This document shows, piece after piece, positions 41,209-50,004 of a DNA stretch of 64,000 bases. This DNA comes from Faecalibacterium sp. An121. Its GTDB lineage: Bacteria; Bacillota; Clostridia; Oscillospirales; Ruminococcaceae. Every line of letters begins with the position of its first letter. Position 1 is the stretch's first letter. The stretch lies in the NCBI RefSeq assembly GCF_002160915.1, contig NZ_NFLM01000007.1:1-64000 (forward strand), in the 5' to 3' direction. The position numbers and the translations under genes are program-made. The notes below the pieces were generated by a model, which made no database searches, was not told the origin of the DNA, and saw only the letters and a list, made by a program, of their open reading frames with translations.

Positions 41209-43100
41209 ACCGCACCCCCAATCACCATGCACAGCATGACGGCGATCACACCGGCCGAAACGATCACCGACGGCCGCATCAGGCGGCGCCGGCCAAACTC
41301 AAAGCGCAGATACCAGTTGCTCAGGTATAGGTGCTCCGGTTCGCCGTAGCTGTTGACGAAATAGGTATTGTCCCCCATGTTCGCGCCGCCCATATAGATG
41401 GGCACATAATCCCTGTGAGCGCTGCGGGTCAGCAGGAACATCAGGGTGGGCACGAACAGGATCGACACCAGCATGACCGCCATGGTGGTCAGCACATCCA
41501 TGGACAGCACCTCGTGGGAGGCGCCGAACAGGGCGCGGACGATGGGGTCAGCGATGCGGGAGGAGACCAGCGGGAACAGCAGGCAGAGCAGCAGCATGGC
41601 CCCCGCGTGAATGAACATCGAGAGGTACTGGTTCCCGTAGGTCTTGTCCCGGGCGATCTCCTTGGTGTGGTGCAGGGAGACCAGCTTGCTCAGCCACTTG
41701 GTCCAGTACAGCATGGTGGTGGCGCTGCCGTATGCCAAAAACAGCACCAGCAGATAGTTGTCGGCGTCCACAAAGGATTTCAGCGCCACCCACTTGGAGA
41801 TCAGCATTCCGAAGGGGGCCAGGTACATCCCCGCGATGCCGATGCCCATCAGGTAGGTCAGCTTGGGCAGGCGGAGCAGCAGCCCGTGCATGGACTCGAT
41901 GTCACGGCTGCCCAGGCTGTTCTCAATGGAGCCCACCGCCTGGAACAGCAGGGACTTTGCCACCGAGTGGAAGATGGTCAGCAGCACGGCGGCCCAGATC
42001 GTCTCCTCCACGCCGATGCCGGCGCAGGCCACGATCAGGCCCAGATTGGAGATGGTGGAGAAGGCCAGCACCTTCTTGCCGTCGTTCTGGGCAATGGCCA
42101 TCATGCTGCACACGATAAAAGTGAACCCGCCGATGAAAGAGACCATCACGCCGCTCAGGGTGCCGGCCAGCGCCGGGGCCAGCCGGATGAGCAGATAGAC
42201 TCCCGCCTTGACCATGGTGGCGCTGTGCAGCAGCGCGCTGGAAGGGGTAGGCGCCACCATCGCGCCCAGCAGCCAGGAGGAAAAAGGCATCTGGGCCGAC
42301 TTGGTCAGGGCCGCAAAGGCCAGCAGCACCACCGGGATGGCCGCGCCCGATGCCACCACCTGGGTCAGCTGGACGGTATCGTTCACCGCCGCCGCATAGG
42401 CAATGGCCACGGCAAAACCGAAGCCTCCCAGCAAATTCATCCACAGAGCGCGGAAACTGTTGTTCACCGCCTCCTCGGTGCGGGTGTAGCCGATCAGCAG
42501 GAAGGAGACCACGCTGGTGATCTCCCAGAAAAAGTACATCCAGACCAGGTTCTCAGACAGCACCAGCCCGAACATGGCCGCCAGGAAAAGGAACAGCATC
42601 GAGAAGAAAAAGCCGCTGCGGTCGATGTAGTCCTCATGGTGCTGGTGATAGGCCTTCATGTAGCCCACCGCATAGATGCAGATGAAGCCGCCCACAAATG
42701 CCGCGATGATGCACAGCAGCATGGCCAGGCCGTCCACCCGCATATGCGCCGCCGGGCTGACCGGGTCGGTCAGCTCGGACCAGGCCACCAGCAGCGTCTG
42801 CCCCGCCGACAGCAGGATGATGGGGTACTTGCGGTGCCGGATGGAAAGCAGGATGATCAGCCCCATCAGGACCAGCTCGCCCAGCAGCATGGCATGGTCG
42901 ATCAGCTCTGTCTCGACGTACAGTTCCACCCGGCCCGCGCCGCCTGCCATCCAGGCAGCCAGCAGCGCCGAAGCCAGAACCATCACGCCCACAGCCGCCC
43001 CATACACAGCGCCGCCGCGCACCCTGCGGTCCTGGATGCAGGGCAGGACGGCCGCCGCAAGGGCCGGCCATACGATCAGTAGGATTGGTATTGCGCCCAT
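41205..43100 (-). CDS. echA: Ech hydrogenase membrane subunit A (NuoL-like)
   Basis: GGGAG precedes ATG 43100; 631 residues, first gene behind the promoter. An antiporter-like NuoL/MrpA subunit: many transmembrane helices, the FFWEITSVVSFLLIGY glutamate helix, the lysine-bearing LTKSAQMPFSSWL segment and HSATMVKAGVYLLIRL. It would move H+ or Na+ in step with electron flow to protons. Confidence 0.95.
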   Translation of the reverse strand: MGAIPILLIVWPALAAAVLPCIQDRRVRGGAVYGAAVGVMVLASALLAAWMAGGAGRVELYVETELIDHAMLLGELVLMGLIILLSIRHRKYPIILLSAGQTLLVAWSELTDPVSPAAHMRVDGLAMLLCIIAAFVGGFICIYAVGYMKAYHQHHEDYIDRSGFFFSMLFLFLAAMFGLVLSENLVWMYFFWEITSVVSFLLIGYTRTEEAVNNSFRALWMNLLGGFGFAVAIAYAAAVNDTVQLTQVVASGAAIPVVLLAFAALTKSAQMPFSSWLLGAMVAPTPSSALLHSATMVKAGVYLLIRLAPALAGTLSGVMVSFIGGFTFIVCSMMAIAQNDGKKVLAFSTISNLGLIVACAGIGVEETIWAAVLLTIFHSVAKSLLFQAVGSIENSLGSRDIESMHGLLLRLPKLTYLMGIGIAGMYLAPFGMLISKWVALKSFVDADNYLLVLFLAYGSATTMLYWTKWLSKLVSLHHTKEIARDKTYGNQYLSMFIHAGAMLLLCLLFPLVSSRIADPIVRALFGASHEVLSMDVLTTMAVMLVSILFVPTLMFLLTRSAHRDYVPIYMGGANMGDNTYFVNSYGEPEHLYLSNWYLRFEFGRRRLMRPSVIVSAGVIAVMLCMVIGGAV

Positions 43101-43149
43101 AATACACGCTCCCTTTAGAAGAAAAACCGTTTATTTTGTCACTTTTGTC

Positions 43150-43178
43150 ATTATACTCCCCTTTTTCCCGGTTGACAA
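43150..43178 (-). promoter_or_regulatory. Promoter of the ech operon
   Basis: Minus strand TTGTCA (43178-43173), 17-base spacer, TATAAT (43155-43150). Directly after it, TGACAAAA is repeated (TGACAAAAGTGACAAAA), a possible operator. The 203-base echA-hypA gap holds this and the hyp promoter. Confidence 0.8.
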
Positions 43179-43250
43179 GAGCGCAGGCCGATTTGTTTAT
43201 TTTTTCACAAGCGGAGTGCCGGTGCTCTGGCATTTTCCCCTGGGCGGTGC

Positions 43251-43256
43251 TATAAT
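43251..43256 (+). promoter_or_regulatory. -10 element of the hyp operon promoter
   Basis: Perfect TATAAT at 43251-43256, with a poor -35 (CTGGCA, 43227-43232, 18-base spacer). hypA starts 48 bases downstream. Back to back with the ech promoter, so one regulator could control both operons. Confidence 0.65.
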
Positions 43257-43303
43257 GAAAGAAGTCTGCGGGGCGGCCGCCCCGGGAAAGGAAGGGACGT
43301 CCC

Positions 43304-43648
43304 ATGCATGAGCTGGCCATCACCCAGAGCATCCTGGATATTTCGCTCAAGGCTGCCCAGGCGCAGCACGCCCGGCGCATCCGGACCATCCGGCTGACCA
43401 TCGGCCCCTTTTCGGGGGTGGTGCCCGAGTGCGTCCAGATGTACCTGGACGTGCTGGCCAGAGGCACCATCGCCGAGGGTGCGAAGATCGAAGCAAAGAC
43501 CCTGCCGCTGCGGGTGCGCTGCCGCACCTGCGGGCAGGAGGGCGAGATCGACCGGCGCCATATCGCCTGCCCTTTCTGCGGCGGCCTGGACCTGCAGCGG
43601 CTTTCGGGCCGTGAATTACTGGTAGACAATCTGGAGGTAGACGTATAA
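43304..43648 (+). CDS. hypA: Hydrogenase nickel incorporation protein HypA
   Basis: GGAAGGGA precedes ATG 43304; 114 residues. MHELAIT start (His2 binds nickel), and a zinc site made of CRTCG and CPFCGG. Delivers nickel to the hydrogenase large subunit with HypB. The stop overlaps the hypB start (ATAATG). Confidence 0.95.
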   Translation: MHELAITQSILDISLKAAQAQHARRIRTIRLTIGPFSGVVPECVQMYLDVLARGTIAEGAKIEAKTLPLRVRCRTCGQEGEIDRRHIACPFCGGLDLQRLSGRELLVDNLEVDV

Positions 43649-44304
43649 TGGAGATCAAAGTCCTGCATCAGGTCATGGAGTGGAACGACGACGTAAGTGC
43701 CCAGGTGCGCGACACCCTGCGCGAGCACAAGGTGTGCCTGATCAATGTGATGGGCAGCCCCGGCGCGGGCAAGACCAGCCTGCTCACGGCGCTGATCGCC
43801 CGCCTGCGGGAGCAGTTTGCCATCGGTGTCATCGAGGGGGACATCACCGGGCAGATCGACGCCGAGAAGATCGCCGCCCTGAACATCCCCGCCGTGCAGC
43901 TGAACACCGACGGGGCCTGCCACATTGAGGCCATGAGCATCCAGCACATCCTGCCCCAGTTCGACCTGGACGGGCTGGACGTGCTGTTCGTGGAGAACAT
44001 CGGCAACCTGGTCTGTCCCGCCGAATTCGACATCGGCGAGAACTTCCGGCTGACGGTGCTGAGCATCCCGGAGGGAGACGACAAGGTCGCCAAATATCCC
44101 CTCATGTTCACCGACACCGACTGCCTGGTCCTGACCAAATGCGATATGCTGCCCTATTTTGATTTTGACCTGGAGCGCGTCACGGCCGACTACCGCGGCG
44201 TCAACCCCCAGGGGCCGCTGTTCCGGCTGTCGGTCCGCACCGGCGACGGCCTGGATGAGCTGGCCGCCCATCTGGCCGGCCGCATCCGTGCCGCGCTGGC
44301 CTGA
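43648..44304 (+). CDS. hypB: Hydrogenase maturation GTPase HypB
   Basis: 218 residues. P-loop GSPGAGKTS at 36-44, GDITGQIDAEKI switch region, ENIGNLVCP metal-binding motif and TKCD base-recognition motif (NKxD type). The N-terminus lacks a His-rich nickel-storage stretch. Works with HypA in nickel insertion. Confidence 0.95.
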   Translation: MEIKVLHQVMEWNDDVSAQVRDTLREHKVCLINVMGSPGAGKTSLLTALIARLREQFAIGVIEGDITGQIDAEKIAALNIPAVQLNTDGACHIEAMSIQHILPQFDLDGLDVLFVENIGNLVCPAEFDIGENFRLTVLSIPEGDDKVAKYPLMFTDTDCLVLTKCDMLPYFDFDLERVTADYRGVNPQGPLFRLSVRTGDGLDELAAHLAGRIRAALA

Positions 44305-46588
44305 GCCGGGCGCCCGCCGGGTCCATATCCTGGCCGCCGGCATCGTGCAGGGGGTGGGGTTCCGTCCCTTCCTCCACCGGCTTGCCGCACGTCTGGGGCT
44401 GGGCGGCTGGGCCCGCAACACCCCCGCCGGGGTAGAGATGGAGCTGGAAGGCCCGCCCGACGCCATCGAGGCGTTCATCCGCGCCCTGCGCACCGAACCG
44501 CCGCCCCTGGCCGCCGTGGAACAGCTGGACGTGCAGCCCATGGCCGCTCTGGGGGAGACTTCCTTTGCCATCCGGCCCAGCACCGCCGGCAGCGCGGCCA
44601 CCCTGGCCTCCCCCGATCTTGCCCCCTGCCCCGCCTGCCTGCGGGAGATGGCCGACCCGGCCGGCCGGCGTTACCGCTATCCCTTCATCAACTGCACCGA
44701 CTGCGGGCCCCGGTTTTCCATCCTCCGGGCCCTTCCCTATGACCGGGCCAACACTTCGATGGCCGGCTTTGCCATGTGCCGGGACTGTGCCGCCGAGTAT
44801 GCCGACATCCGCAGCCACCGCTACCACGCGCAGCCCAACTGCTGCCCCGTCTGCGGCCCCCATGTCTTTTATCTGGACCAGGAAGGCCGGGCGATCCCCG
44901 GCGACCCCATCGCCCTGGCCCAGCAGGCTCTGGCCGCCGGCCGGACGGTGGCGGTCAAGGGCGCCGGCGGCATCCACCTGGCCTGCAACGCCCGGGATGA
45001 GGCAGCCGTCCTCCGCCTGCGGCAGCGCAAGCACCGGCCCGAAAAGCCCCTGGCCGTCCTCTGCCGCGATCTCGACACGGTGCGGCAGCTCTGCATCCTG
45101 TCGGATCCGGAAGCCGCCCTGCTGCAAAGCCCGCGGCGGCCCATCGTCCTGCTGCAAAAGCGCCCCGGCACGACGGGCCTTGCCTGCCTGAGCGAGAACC
45201 GCCGCCTGGGCATCCTGCTGCCCTACACCCCCCTCCATGTCCTGCTGGCGGACGGCACCGCAGGCGGCCCGGCGGCTCTGGTCCTGACCAGCGCCAACCG
45301 CCCCGGCTGCCCCGTCATGACCGATAACGCCGAGGCCCTGGACGGTCTGGCCGGGATCGCGGACGGCTACCTTCTGCACGACCGCCCCATCGTGAACCGC
45401 TGCGACGATTCCCTTGCAGCGCTCTGGCAGGGGCGGGAATACTTTTTCCGCCGCAGCCGGGGCTATGCCCCCCAGCCGCTGGCCATGCCGTCCGATGAAG
45501 CCGACGGGATACTGGCCTTCGGGGCCGAACAGAAGGCGGGCTTTGCCGCCGGGCGAGACCGCCATGTCTTTCTCAGCCAGCACATCGGCGACCTGAAAAA
45601 CGCCGAGACGCTGGACCATTACCGCACCGCCCTCGAAACGCAGCTGCACCTGTTCGGGATAACCCCCCGGATGCTGGTGTGCGATCTGCACCCCGACTAT
45701 TTTTCCACCCGGGAGGCGCAGTCGATGGCGGCCAAGCGGGGCCTGCCCCTTTTGCAGGTGCAGCACCACTGGGCCCACATGGCGGCCTGCATGGCCGACA
45801 ACCAGCTGGAAGGCCCCGCCTTTGGCATCGTGTGGGACGGCACCGGTCTGGGCAGCGACGGCAGCATCTGGGGCGGCGAGTTCCTGCGCGGGGGCTACGA
45901 CGGGTTCCGGCGGGCCGGCTCGATCCGGCCCGTTCCCCTGCCGGGGGGCGACGCGGCGGTGCGGCAGATCGGCCGCATCGGCCTGGCGCTGGCCTGGGAT
46001 GCCGGCGTGCCCGCCGAAGTTCGGGAGGCCCTGCCGCTGCTGCGCGCCCTGCCCGGACAGACGGCCCTGCTGGCCATGCTGGAAAAAGGCATCGCATGCC
46101 CCGGCGCCAGCAGCATCGGACGGCTGTTCGACGGCGTCTATGCGCTTTTGTCCGGCCGGGTAGACGCCGGCTATGACGGCCAGGCCCCTGCCCTGTTGGA
46201 GTCGCTGGCCTGCGAGGAGATCCCCGGCCGGGACTATCCCACAGCCTACGGCCCGGAAGGGGAAGTCCGCCGGTTCGACACCCGGCCTCTGGTGGCCGCC
46301 GTGTGCGCCGACATCGCGGCGGGGGTGTCCCCTGCCGCCATTGCAAGAGGTTTTATGGACGCTCTCGCCCGGATGGCGCTGGAGCAGTGCCGGGCCCTCA
46401 ACCCGGACCGGCTGCCCGTGGTGCTGTCCGGCGGGGTCTTTTTGAATCAATATCTGCTGCGCGCAGCAACGCGTCTGCTGGAGGGGGACGGGTACGCCGT
46501 ATTCAGCCACCACCGCGTCTCCGCCAGCGACGAAGGTCTGGCTCTGGGCCAGCTGGCCCTTGCGGCCCGCGCACGGCAGGCAGAATGA
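44288..46588 (+). CDS. hypF: Carbamoyltransferase HypF
   Basis: No ATG lies near the N-terminal homology, so GTG 44288 (overlapping hypB by 17 bases) is the best start; 766 residues. Acylphosphatase domain first (GIVQGVGFRPFLHRLA), then two zinc-finger pairs (CPACL, CTDCGPRFS; CRDC, CCPVCGP), a YrdC-like domain (GAGGIHLACNA) and the Kae1-like C-terminal half (HHWAHMAACMAD, WDGTGLGSDGSIWGGEF, SGGVFLNQYL). Makes the cyanide ligand precursor from carbamoyl phosphate and passes it to HypE. Confidence 0.95.
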   Translation: MPRWPEPGARRVHILAAGIVQGVGFRPFLHRLAARLGLGGWARNTPAGVEMELEGPPDAIEAFIRALRTEPPPLAAVEQLDVQPMAALGETSFAIRPSTAGSAATLASPDLAPCPACLREMADPAGRRYRYPFINCTDCGPRFSILRALPYDRANTSMAGFAMCRDCAAEYADIRSHRYHAQPNCCPVCGPHVFYLDQEGRAIPGDPIALAQQALAAGRTVAVKGAGGIHLACNARDEAAVLRLRQRKHRPEKPLAVLCRDLDTVRQLCILSDPEAALLQSPRRPIVLLQKRPGTTGLACLSENRRLGILLPYTPLHVLLADGTAGGPAALVLTSANRPGCPVMTDNAEALDGLAGIADGYLLHDRPIVNRCDDSLAALWQGREYFFRRSRGYAPQPLAMPSDEADGILAFGAEQKAGFAAGRDRHVFLSQHIGDLKNAETLDHYRTALETQLHLFGITPRMLVCDLHPDYFSTREAQSMAAKRGLPLLQVQHHWAHMAACMADNQLEGPAFGIVWDGTGLGSDGSIWGGEFLRGGYDGFRRAGSIRPVPLPGGDAAVRQIGRIGLALAWDAGVPAEVREALPLLRALPGQTALLAMLEKGIACPGASSIGRLFDGVYALLSGRVDAGYDGQAPALLESLACEEIPGRDYPTAYGPEGEVRRFDTRPLVAAVCADIAAGVSPAAIARGFMDALARMALEQCRALNPDRLPVVLSGGVFLNQYLLRAATRLLEGDGYAVFSHHRVSASDEGLALGQLALAARARQAE

Positions 46589-46604
46589 AAAGGAGTGAAA
46601 CACC

Positions 46605-46826
46605 ATGTGTTTGGCCGTACCCCTCAAGATCCTGTCGGTGGAAGGCAAGCAGGCCGTGGGCGAGGCCGGCGGGCTGACCCAGAAGCTGCGGGTCGATTTT
46701 GTCCCCGGCATCCAGCCCGGCGACTACGCGATGGTCCATGCCGGCTTTGCCATCGAAAAGCTGACCGAACAGCAGGCCAAAGAAAACCTGGCCTGCATCC
46801 AGGAGGCCATCGATGCCGCCGAGTGA
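46605..46826 (+). CDS. hypC: Hydrogenase maturation chaperone HypC
   Basis: AAGGAG precedes ATG 46605; 73 residues starting MCLAVPLKIL, with the essential Cys2, and VHAGFAIEKL near the end. Carries the Fe(CN)2CO unit with HypD and delivers it to EchE. Overlaps hypD by 14 bases. Confidence 0.95.
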   Translation: MCLAVPLKILSVEGKQAVGEAGGLTQKLRVDFVPGIQPGDYAMVHAGFAIEKLTEQQAKENLACIQEAIDAAE

Positions 46827-47913
46827 GGCGGCCTTCCGCCGCCCCAAAAACGCCGCCGCCCTGGTGGACGCCATCCGCGGCCTGACAGCCGGGCCGCGGC
46901 CCCTGCGCATCATGGAGATCTGCGGCACCCACACCATGGCCATCGCCCAGGCGGGGCTGCGCAGCCTGCTTGCGCCGGGGGTCCGGCTGGTGTCCGGGCC
47001 GGGATGCCCGGTCTGCGTGACGCCGGCCGGCGCCATCGACGCGGTGCTGGAGCTGAGCGGGCGGCCGGGCATAGTCATCGCCAGCTACGGCGATCTGCTG
47101 CGGGTGCCCGGCACCGTCCGGGGGAACACCCTGCTGCGGCGCCGTGCCCTGGACGCGAAGGTCCTGACCGTCTATTCCCCCATGGACGCGCTGGCCGCCG
47201 CCCGGTCCGACCCTTCGGCGGAAGTCGTCTTTCTGGGGGTGGGCTTTGAGACGACTGCCCCCGGCACTGCCGCCTGTATACTGGCTGCCGCCGAGGAGGG
47301 CATCTCCAACTTTTCGGTGCTCTGCCTGCTCAAGCGGACCGAGCCCGCCCTGCGTGCCCTGATCGAGGCGCCGGACTTCCAGGTGGACGGCTTTTTGTGC
47401 CCGGGGCACGTCGCGGCCATCACCGGGGCGGAGGCCTTCTCCTTCCTGCCCGAAGAATATGGCCTGCCCGCCGTGGTCAGCGGCTTTGAGGCCGGGGATA
47501 TCCTCTATTCCGTCTGGCGGCTGGCGCAGATGCACGCCGCAGGCCGCCCTGCCCTGGAAAACGAGTATACCCGCCTGGTGCGCAGCGCCGGCAATCCCGC
47601 AGCCCGGACCGCCATGGAGCAGGTATTCCAGCCGGTTTCCAGCGTGTGGCGGGGCCTGGGGGAGATCCCGGCCAGCGGCCTTGCCCTCAGGCCCGCCTTT
47701 GCCCCCTGGGACGCAGCCAAAAAATTCGGATTCACGCCGGCGCCGGAGGCCGAGACCCCCGGGTGCCGCTGCGGCGCGGTGCTGCGCGGGGTGTGCGCCC
47801 CGCAGGACTGTCCCCTGTTTGGCCGCGCCTGCACCCCTGCCGACCCGGTGGGGCCCTGCATGGTGTCCTCAGAGGGGGCCTGCGCGGCGGCGTGGAAATA
47901 CAGGGAAGCTTAA
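46813..47913 (+). CDS. hypD: Hydrogenase maturation protein HypD
   Basis: 366 residues. MEICGTHTMAI, GPGCPVCVTP, GFETTAP and the C-terminal cysteines (GCRCGAVLRG, CPLFGRAC) are the HypD landmarks; the late cysteines hold the [4Fe-4S] cluster. Scaffold for building the Fe(CN)2CO unit. Confidence 0.95.
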   Translation: MPPSEAAFRRPKNAAALVDAIRGLTAGPRPLRIMEICGTHTMAIAQAGLRSLLAPGVRLVSGPGCPVCVTPAGAIDAVLELSGRPGIVIASYGDLLRVPGTVRGNTLLRRRALDAKVLTVYSPMDALAAARSDPSAEVVFLGVGFETTAPGTAACILAAAEEGISNFSVLCLLKRTEPALRALIEAPDFQVDGFLCPGHVAAITGAEAFSFLPEEYGLPAVVSGFEAGDILYSVWRLAQMHAAGRPALENEYTRLVRSAGNPAARTAMEQVFQPVSSVWRGLGEIPASGLALRPAFAPWDAAKKFGFTPAPEAETPGCRCGAVLRGVCAPQDCPLFGRACTPADPVGPCMVSSEGACAAAWKYREA

Positions 47914-47925
47914 GAGAGGTAGATC

Positions 47926-48927
47926 ATGCAGGATATCATCACATTGGACTATGGCAGCGGCGGCCTGAAAACCGCGCAGCTGATCGACGAGATCCTGGTG
48001 CCGGCCTTCGCCAACACCGCTCTCAGCCAGCTGGGGGACGGCGCCGTGCTGCCCGCACTGGACGGCCCGCCGGTCTTTTCCACCGACAGTTTCGTTGTGT
48101 CGCCCTGGCGCTTCCCCGGCGGGGATATCGGCAAGCTGGCCGTCTGCGGCACCGTCAACGACCTGTGCATGGCCGGGGGCGTCCCGCACTATCTGAGCTT
48201 TTCCCTCATCCTGGAGGAAGGCTTTGCCCTGGACGATCTGCGGGCCATTGTGGACTCGGCAGCCAGGACCGCCCGGCAGGCCGGGGTGCAGATCGTCACC
48301 GGCGACACCAAAGTGGTGGAGCATGGCCGGGGCGACGGCATCTACATCAACACCGCCGGCGTAGGCGTGCTGCGCGCTCCCGGCCTGGGGCGCGGCGCTT
48401 TGCGGGAGGAGGACGTCGTGCTGGTCAGCGGCAGCGTGGGCTGCCATGGGGCAGCCGTCCTGATGGCGCGCGGGGACCTGCCCTGCGAGGGCGCCCTGCT
48501 GTCCGACTGCCGTCCGCTGCACCAGCTGAGCGCCGCCGCCCTGGAGGCCGGCGGGGTGCGGATGCTGCGGGACCCCACCCGCGGCGGCGTTGCCACCACC
48601 CTGAACGAATTTGTCGAAGGCTCGTCCCTGTGCATCGAGCTGGAGGAAGACGCCATCCCGGTGGACCCGCCTGTGGCGGCCGCCTGCAGCCTGCTGGGCC
48701 TGGACCCCCTTTATTCCGCCTGTGAGGGCCGGATGCTGGCAGTCTGCGCCCCCGAGTCGGCCTCTGCCGTCCTGGCGGCGCTGCAAGCGGTGCCCGGCGG
48801 CGAGGGCGCGGCCCAAATCGGCCGGGTCACCGCCAGACGGCCCGGCCAGGTGGTACTGCGCAACAGCTTTGGCGGCAGCCGCATCCTCGGCAAACTGACC
48901 GGGGCGCAGCTCCCCCGCATCTGCTGA
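47926..48927 (+). CDS. hypE: Hydrogenase maturation protein HypE
   Basis: GAGAGGTAG precedes ATG 47926; 333 residues. LDYGSGGLKTAQLI start, the PurM-type ATP site (DPTRGGVATTLNEF) and the C-terminal PRIC, whose last cysteine carries the thiocyanate made with HypF. Completes the set hypABFCDE. Confidence 0.95.
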   Translation: MQDIITLDYGSGGLKTAQLIDEILVPAFANTALSQLGDGAVLPALDGPPVFSTDSFVVSPWRFPGGDIGKLAVCGTVNDLCMAGGVPHYLSFSLILEEGFALDDLRAIVDSAARTARQAGVQIVTGDTKVVEHGRGDGIYINTAGVGVLRAPGLGRGALREEDVVLVSGSVGCHGAAVLMARGDLPCEGALLSDCRPLHQLSAAALEAGGVRMLRDPTRGGVATTLNEFVEGSSLCIELEEDAIPVDPPVAAACSLLGLDPLYSACEGRMLAVCAPESASAVLAALQAVPGGEGAAQIGRVTARRPGQVVLRNSFGGSRILGKLTGAQLPRIC

Positions 48928-48950
48928 TCCTTTTGCCCGCTCCAACAAAA

Positions 48951-48979
48951 ACGTGGAGGCCCACAGGTGGCCTCCACGT
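48951..48979. terminator. Bidirectional terminator between hypE and yjdF
   Basis: ACGTGGAGGCC (48951-48961) pairs perfectly with GGCCTCCACGT (48969-48979) around a 7-base loop, with an A-run before and a T-rich run after. It ends the hyp operon and the convergent yjdF gene. Confidence 0.9.
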
Positions 48980-48983
48980 TTCT

Positions 48984-49403
48984 TTATGTTCCGCTGTGTT
49001 TTTTCTTTTTCTTTTGCTGTCTTTGCCGGAACCGGCGCTCCCGCTCGGCTTCCCGTTCCTTTTGCAGCGTCTGTTTTTGTTCCTGCTTTGCCTGTTCCCG
49101 CTGGAGCTGGAGGGCCGTCTGCGCCTTTGTGGAAGTCCCGCGCCTTTGGAGTTCGCGCCGGGCAGCCCGCCGCATCCGCTTCGGGTTCCATTTTTTCTCG
49201 CCCGGGCCGTCATCCGGGACTCCGGGGCTGAACCGGAGCTTCCCCCAGTTTTCCAGCACAAAGGCATAGATCTCACCGTCCCGGGGTTCCGGGCCAAAGG
49301 TGATCTTGCAGGCTTCCAGGCGGGCGCCGTCCGTCCGCTGGACGATGCCCACCCAGAAGGGGTCTTCAAAAAAGACGGTCAGCGAACACAGATTTTTTTG
49401 CAT
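48984..49403 (-). CDS. yjdF: YjdF family protein
   Basis: GAGGAG precedes ATG 49403; 139 residues. LTVFFEDPFWVGIVQR, TFGPEP, WNPKRMRRAARREL and a long Lys/Arg/Gln-rich C-terminal helix (FRQRQQKKKKKH) are characteristic of YjdF. In Firmicutes this gene is typically preceded by the yjdF RNA motif, a riboswitch candidate reported to sense azaaromatic compounds. The protein's function is not known. Confidence 0.9.
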   Translation of the reverse strand: MQKNLCSLTVFFEDPFWVGIVQRTDGARLEACKITFGPEPRDGEIYAFVLENWGKLRFSPGVPDDGPGEKKWNPKRMRRAARRELQRRGTSTKAQTALQLQREQAKQEQKQTLQKEREAERERRFRQRQQKKKKKHSGT

Positions 49404-49531
49404 GGCAAACACTCCTCGTTGTACGGCGAAGAATGGACGACCGAGGAGGAGGGTTACTGACAGCATGCGCTGCGCCCGGACTACCAGCCGGGACTGTGTT
49501 TTCTGCTTCGCTCTTATTCTGAATGTATTTT
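49404..49531 (-). promoter_or_regulatory. yjdF-type structured RNA leader (candidate riboswitch)
   Basis: The minus-strand transcript from the promoter at 49532-49560 has a leader of about 120 bases before yjdF. It contains the self-pairing stretch AGTCCCGGCTGG/TAGTCCGGGCGCAGCGC and a second arm near CCTCCTCCTCGG that could hide the ribosome site. Position, length and gene match the known yjdF motif; I could not verify the consensus base by base. Confidence 0.65.
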
Positions 49532-49560
49532 ATTATACCAGCCCATCGACTGGTTTGCAA
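49532..49560 (-). promoter_or_regulatory. Promoter of yjdF
   Basis: Minus strand TTGCAA (49560-49555), 17-base spacer, TATAAT (49537-49532). The long leader that follows fits a riboswitch-controlled gene. Confidence 0.75.
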
Positions 49561-49647
49561 GCCGCCTTCCGGCTCTCCATCCAATCCACCGGCTCTTTCT
49601 CATGCTGATATATTTTCCTCCTCATCCCCTTTTGCCGGGATTTGTGG

Positions 49648-49653
49648 TATAAT
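49648..49653 (+). promoter_or_regulatory. -10 element leading the second immunity cluster
   Basis: TATAAT at 49648-49653, with no good -35 box, about 350 bases ahead of the first gene. 49561-50004 contains this box, a CTGTATC/GATACAG hairpin (about 49759-49780), the shared leader block (49782-49814) and no gene I can support. Confidence 0.5.
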
Positions 49654-49781
49654 GATCGTATCCAGCCATCCATAGAAGAGGTTTTGCATGAACGCCTTTC
49701 CTCTGCCATTCGACGCCGAACTTTTCTCCGGCTTTCGATCTTTTCTGTTCGAAGGGCCTGTATCTGCGCTCCGGATACAGT

Positions 49782-49814
49782 CTGGTTTTATGCGGCCTTT
49801 TTACGCCCTGCGCC
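49782..49814 (+). repeat. Leader block shared with the large array
   Basis: CTGGTTTT-A-TGCGGCCTTTTT, two extra bases, then GCCCTGCGCC: the counterpart of 1669-1699. Both follow a TATAAT box in the leader of an immunity-type cluster. Confidence 0.7.
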
Positions 49815-50004
49815 GGATCACGCAGAATGAAATGTCGTGCGGGACAACCGAAAGGTTCTGCGGTATCTGGAAGAACACCATATCAACTCAGCAAGCCACA
49901 GCTTGAAACATTATCTGCCGTGGTTCTCAGACTGTTTTTCGGTGAACTGCTTTTTTAGGCGGAAACAGAAGTGTCGTTGGCAGAAATTACGCGAGGGGAT
50001 AACT

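Noticed and set aside
41331-43082. 583-codon plus-strand frame opposite echA
   Set aside because: His/Gln-rich low-complexity product typical of an antisense shadow of a membrane protein gene.
44201-46711. 836-codon minus-strand frame opposite hypF
   Set aside because: Gly/Ala/Pro/Gln-rich shadow frame; hypF on the plus strand has all family motifs.
49837-50004. Upstream extension of the first gene of cluster 2 (frame open from 49837)
   Set aside because: The ribosome site GAGGGG fits ATG 50005, and the upstream translation looks non-coding and overlaps the leader.
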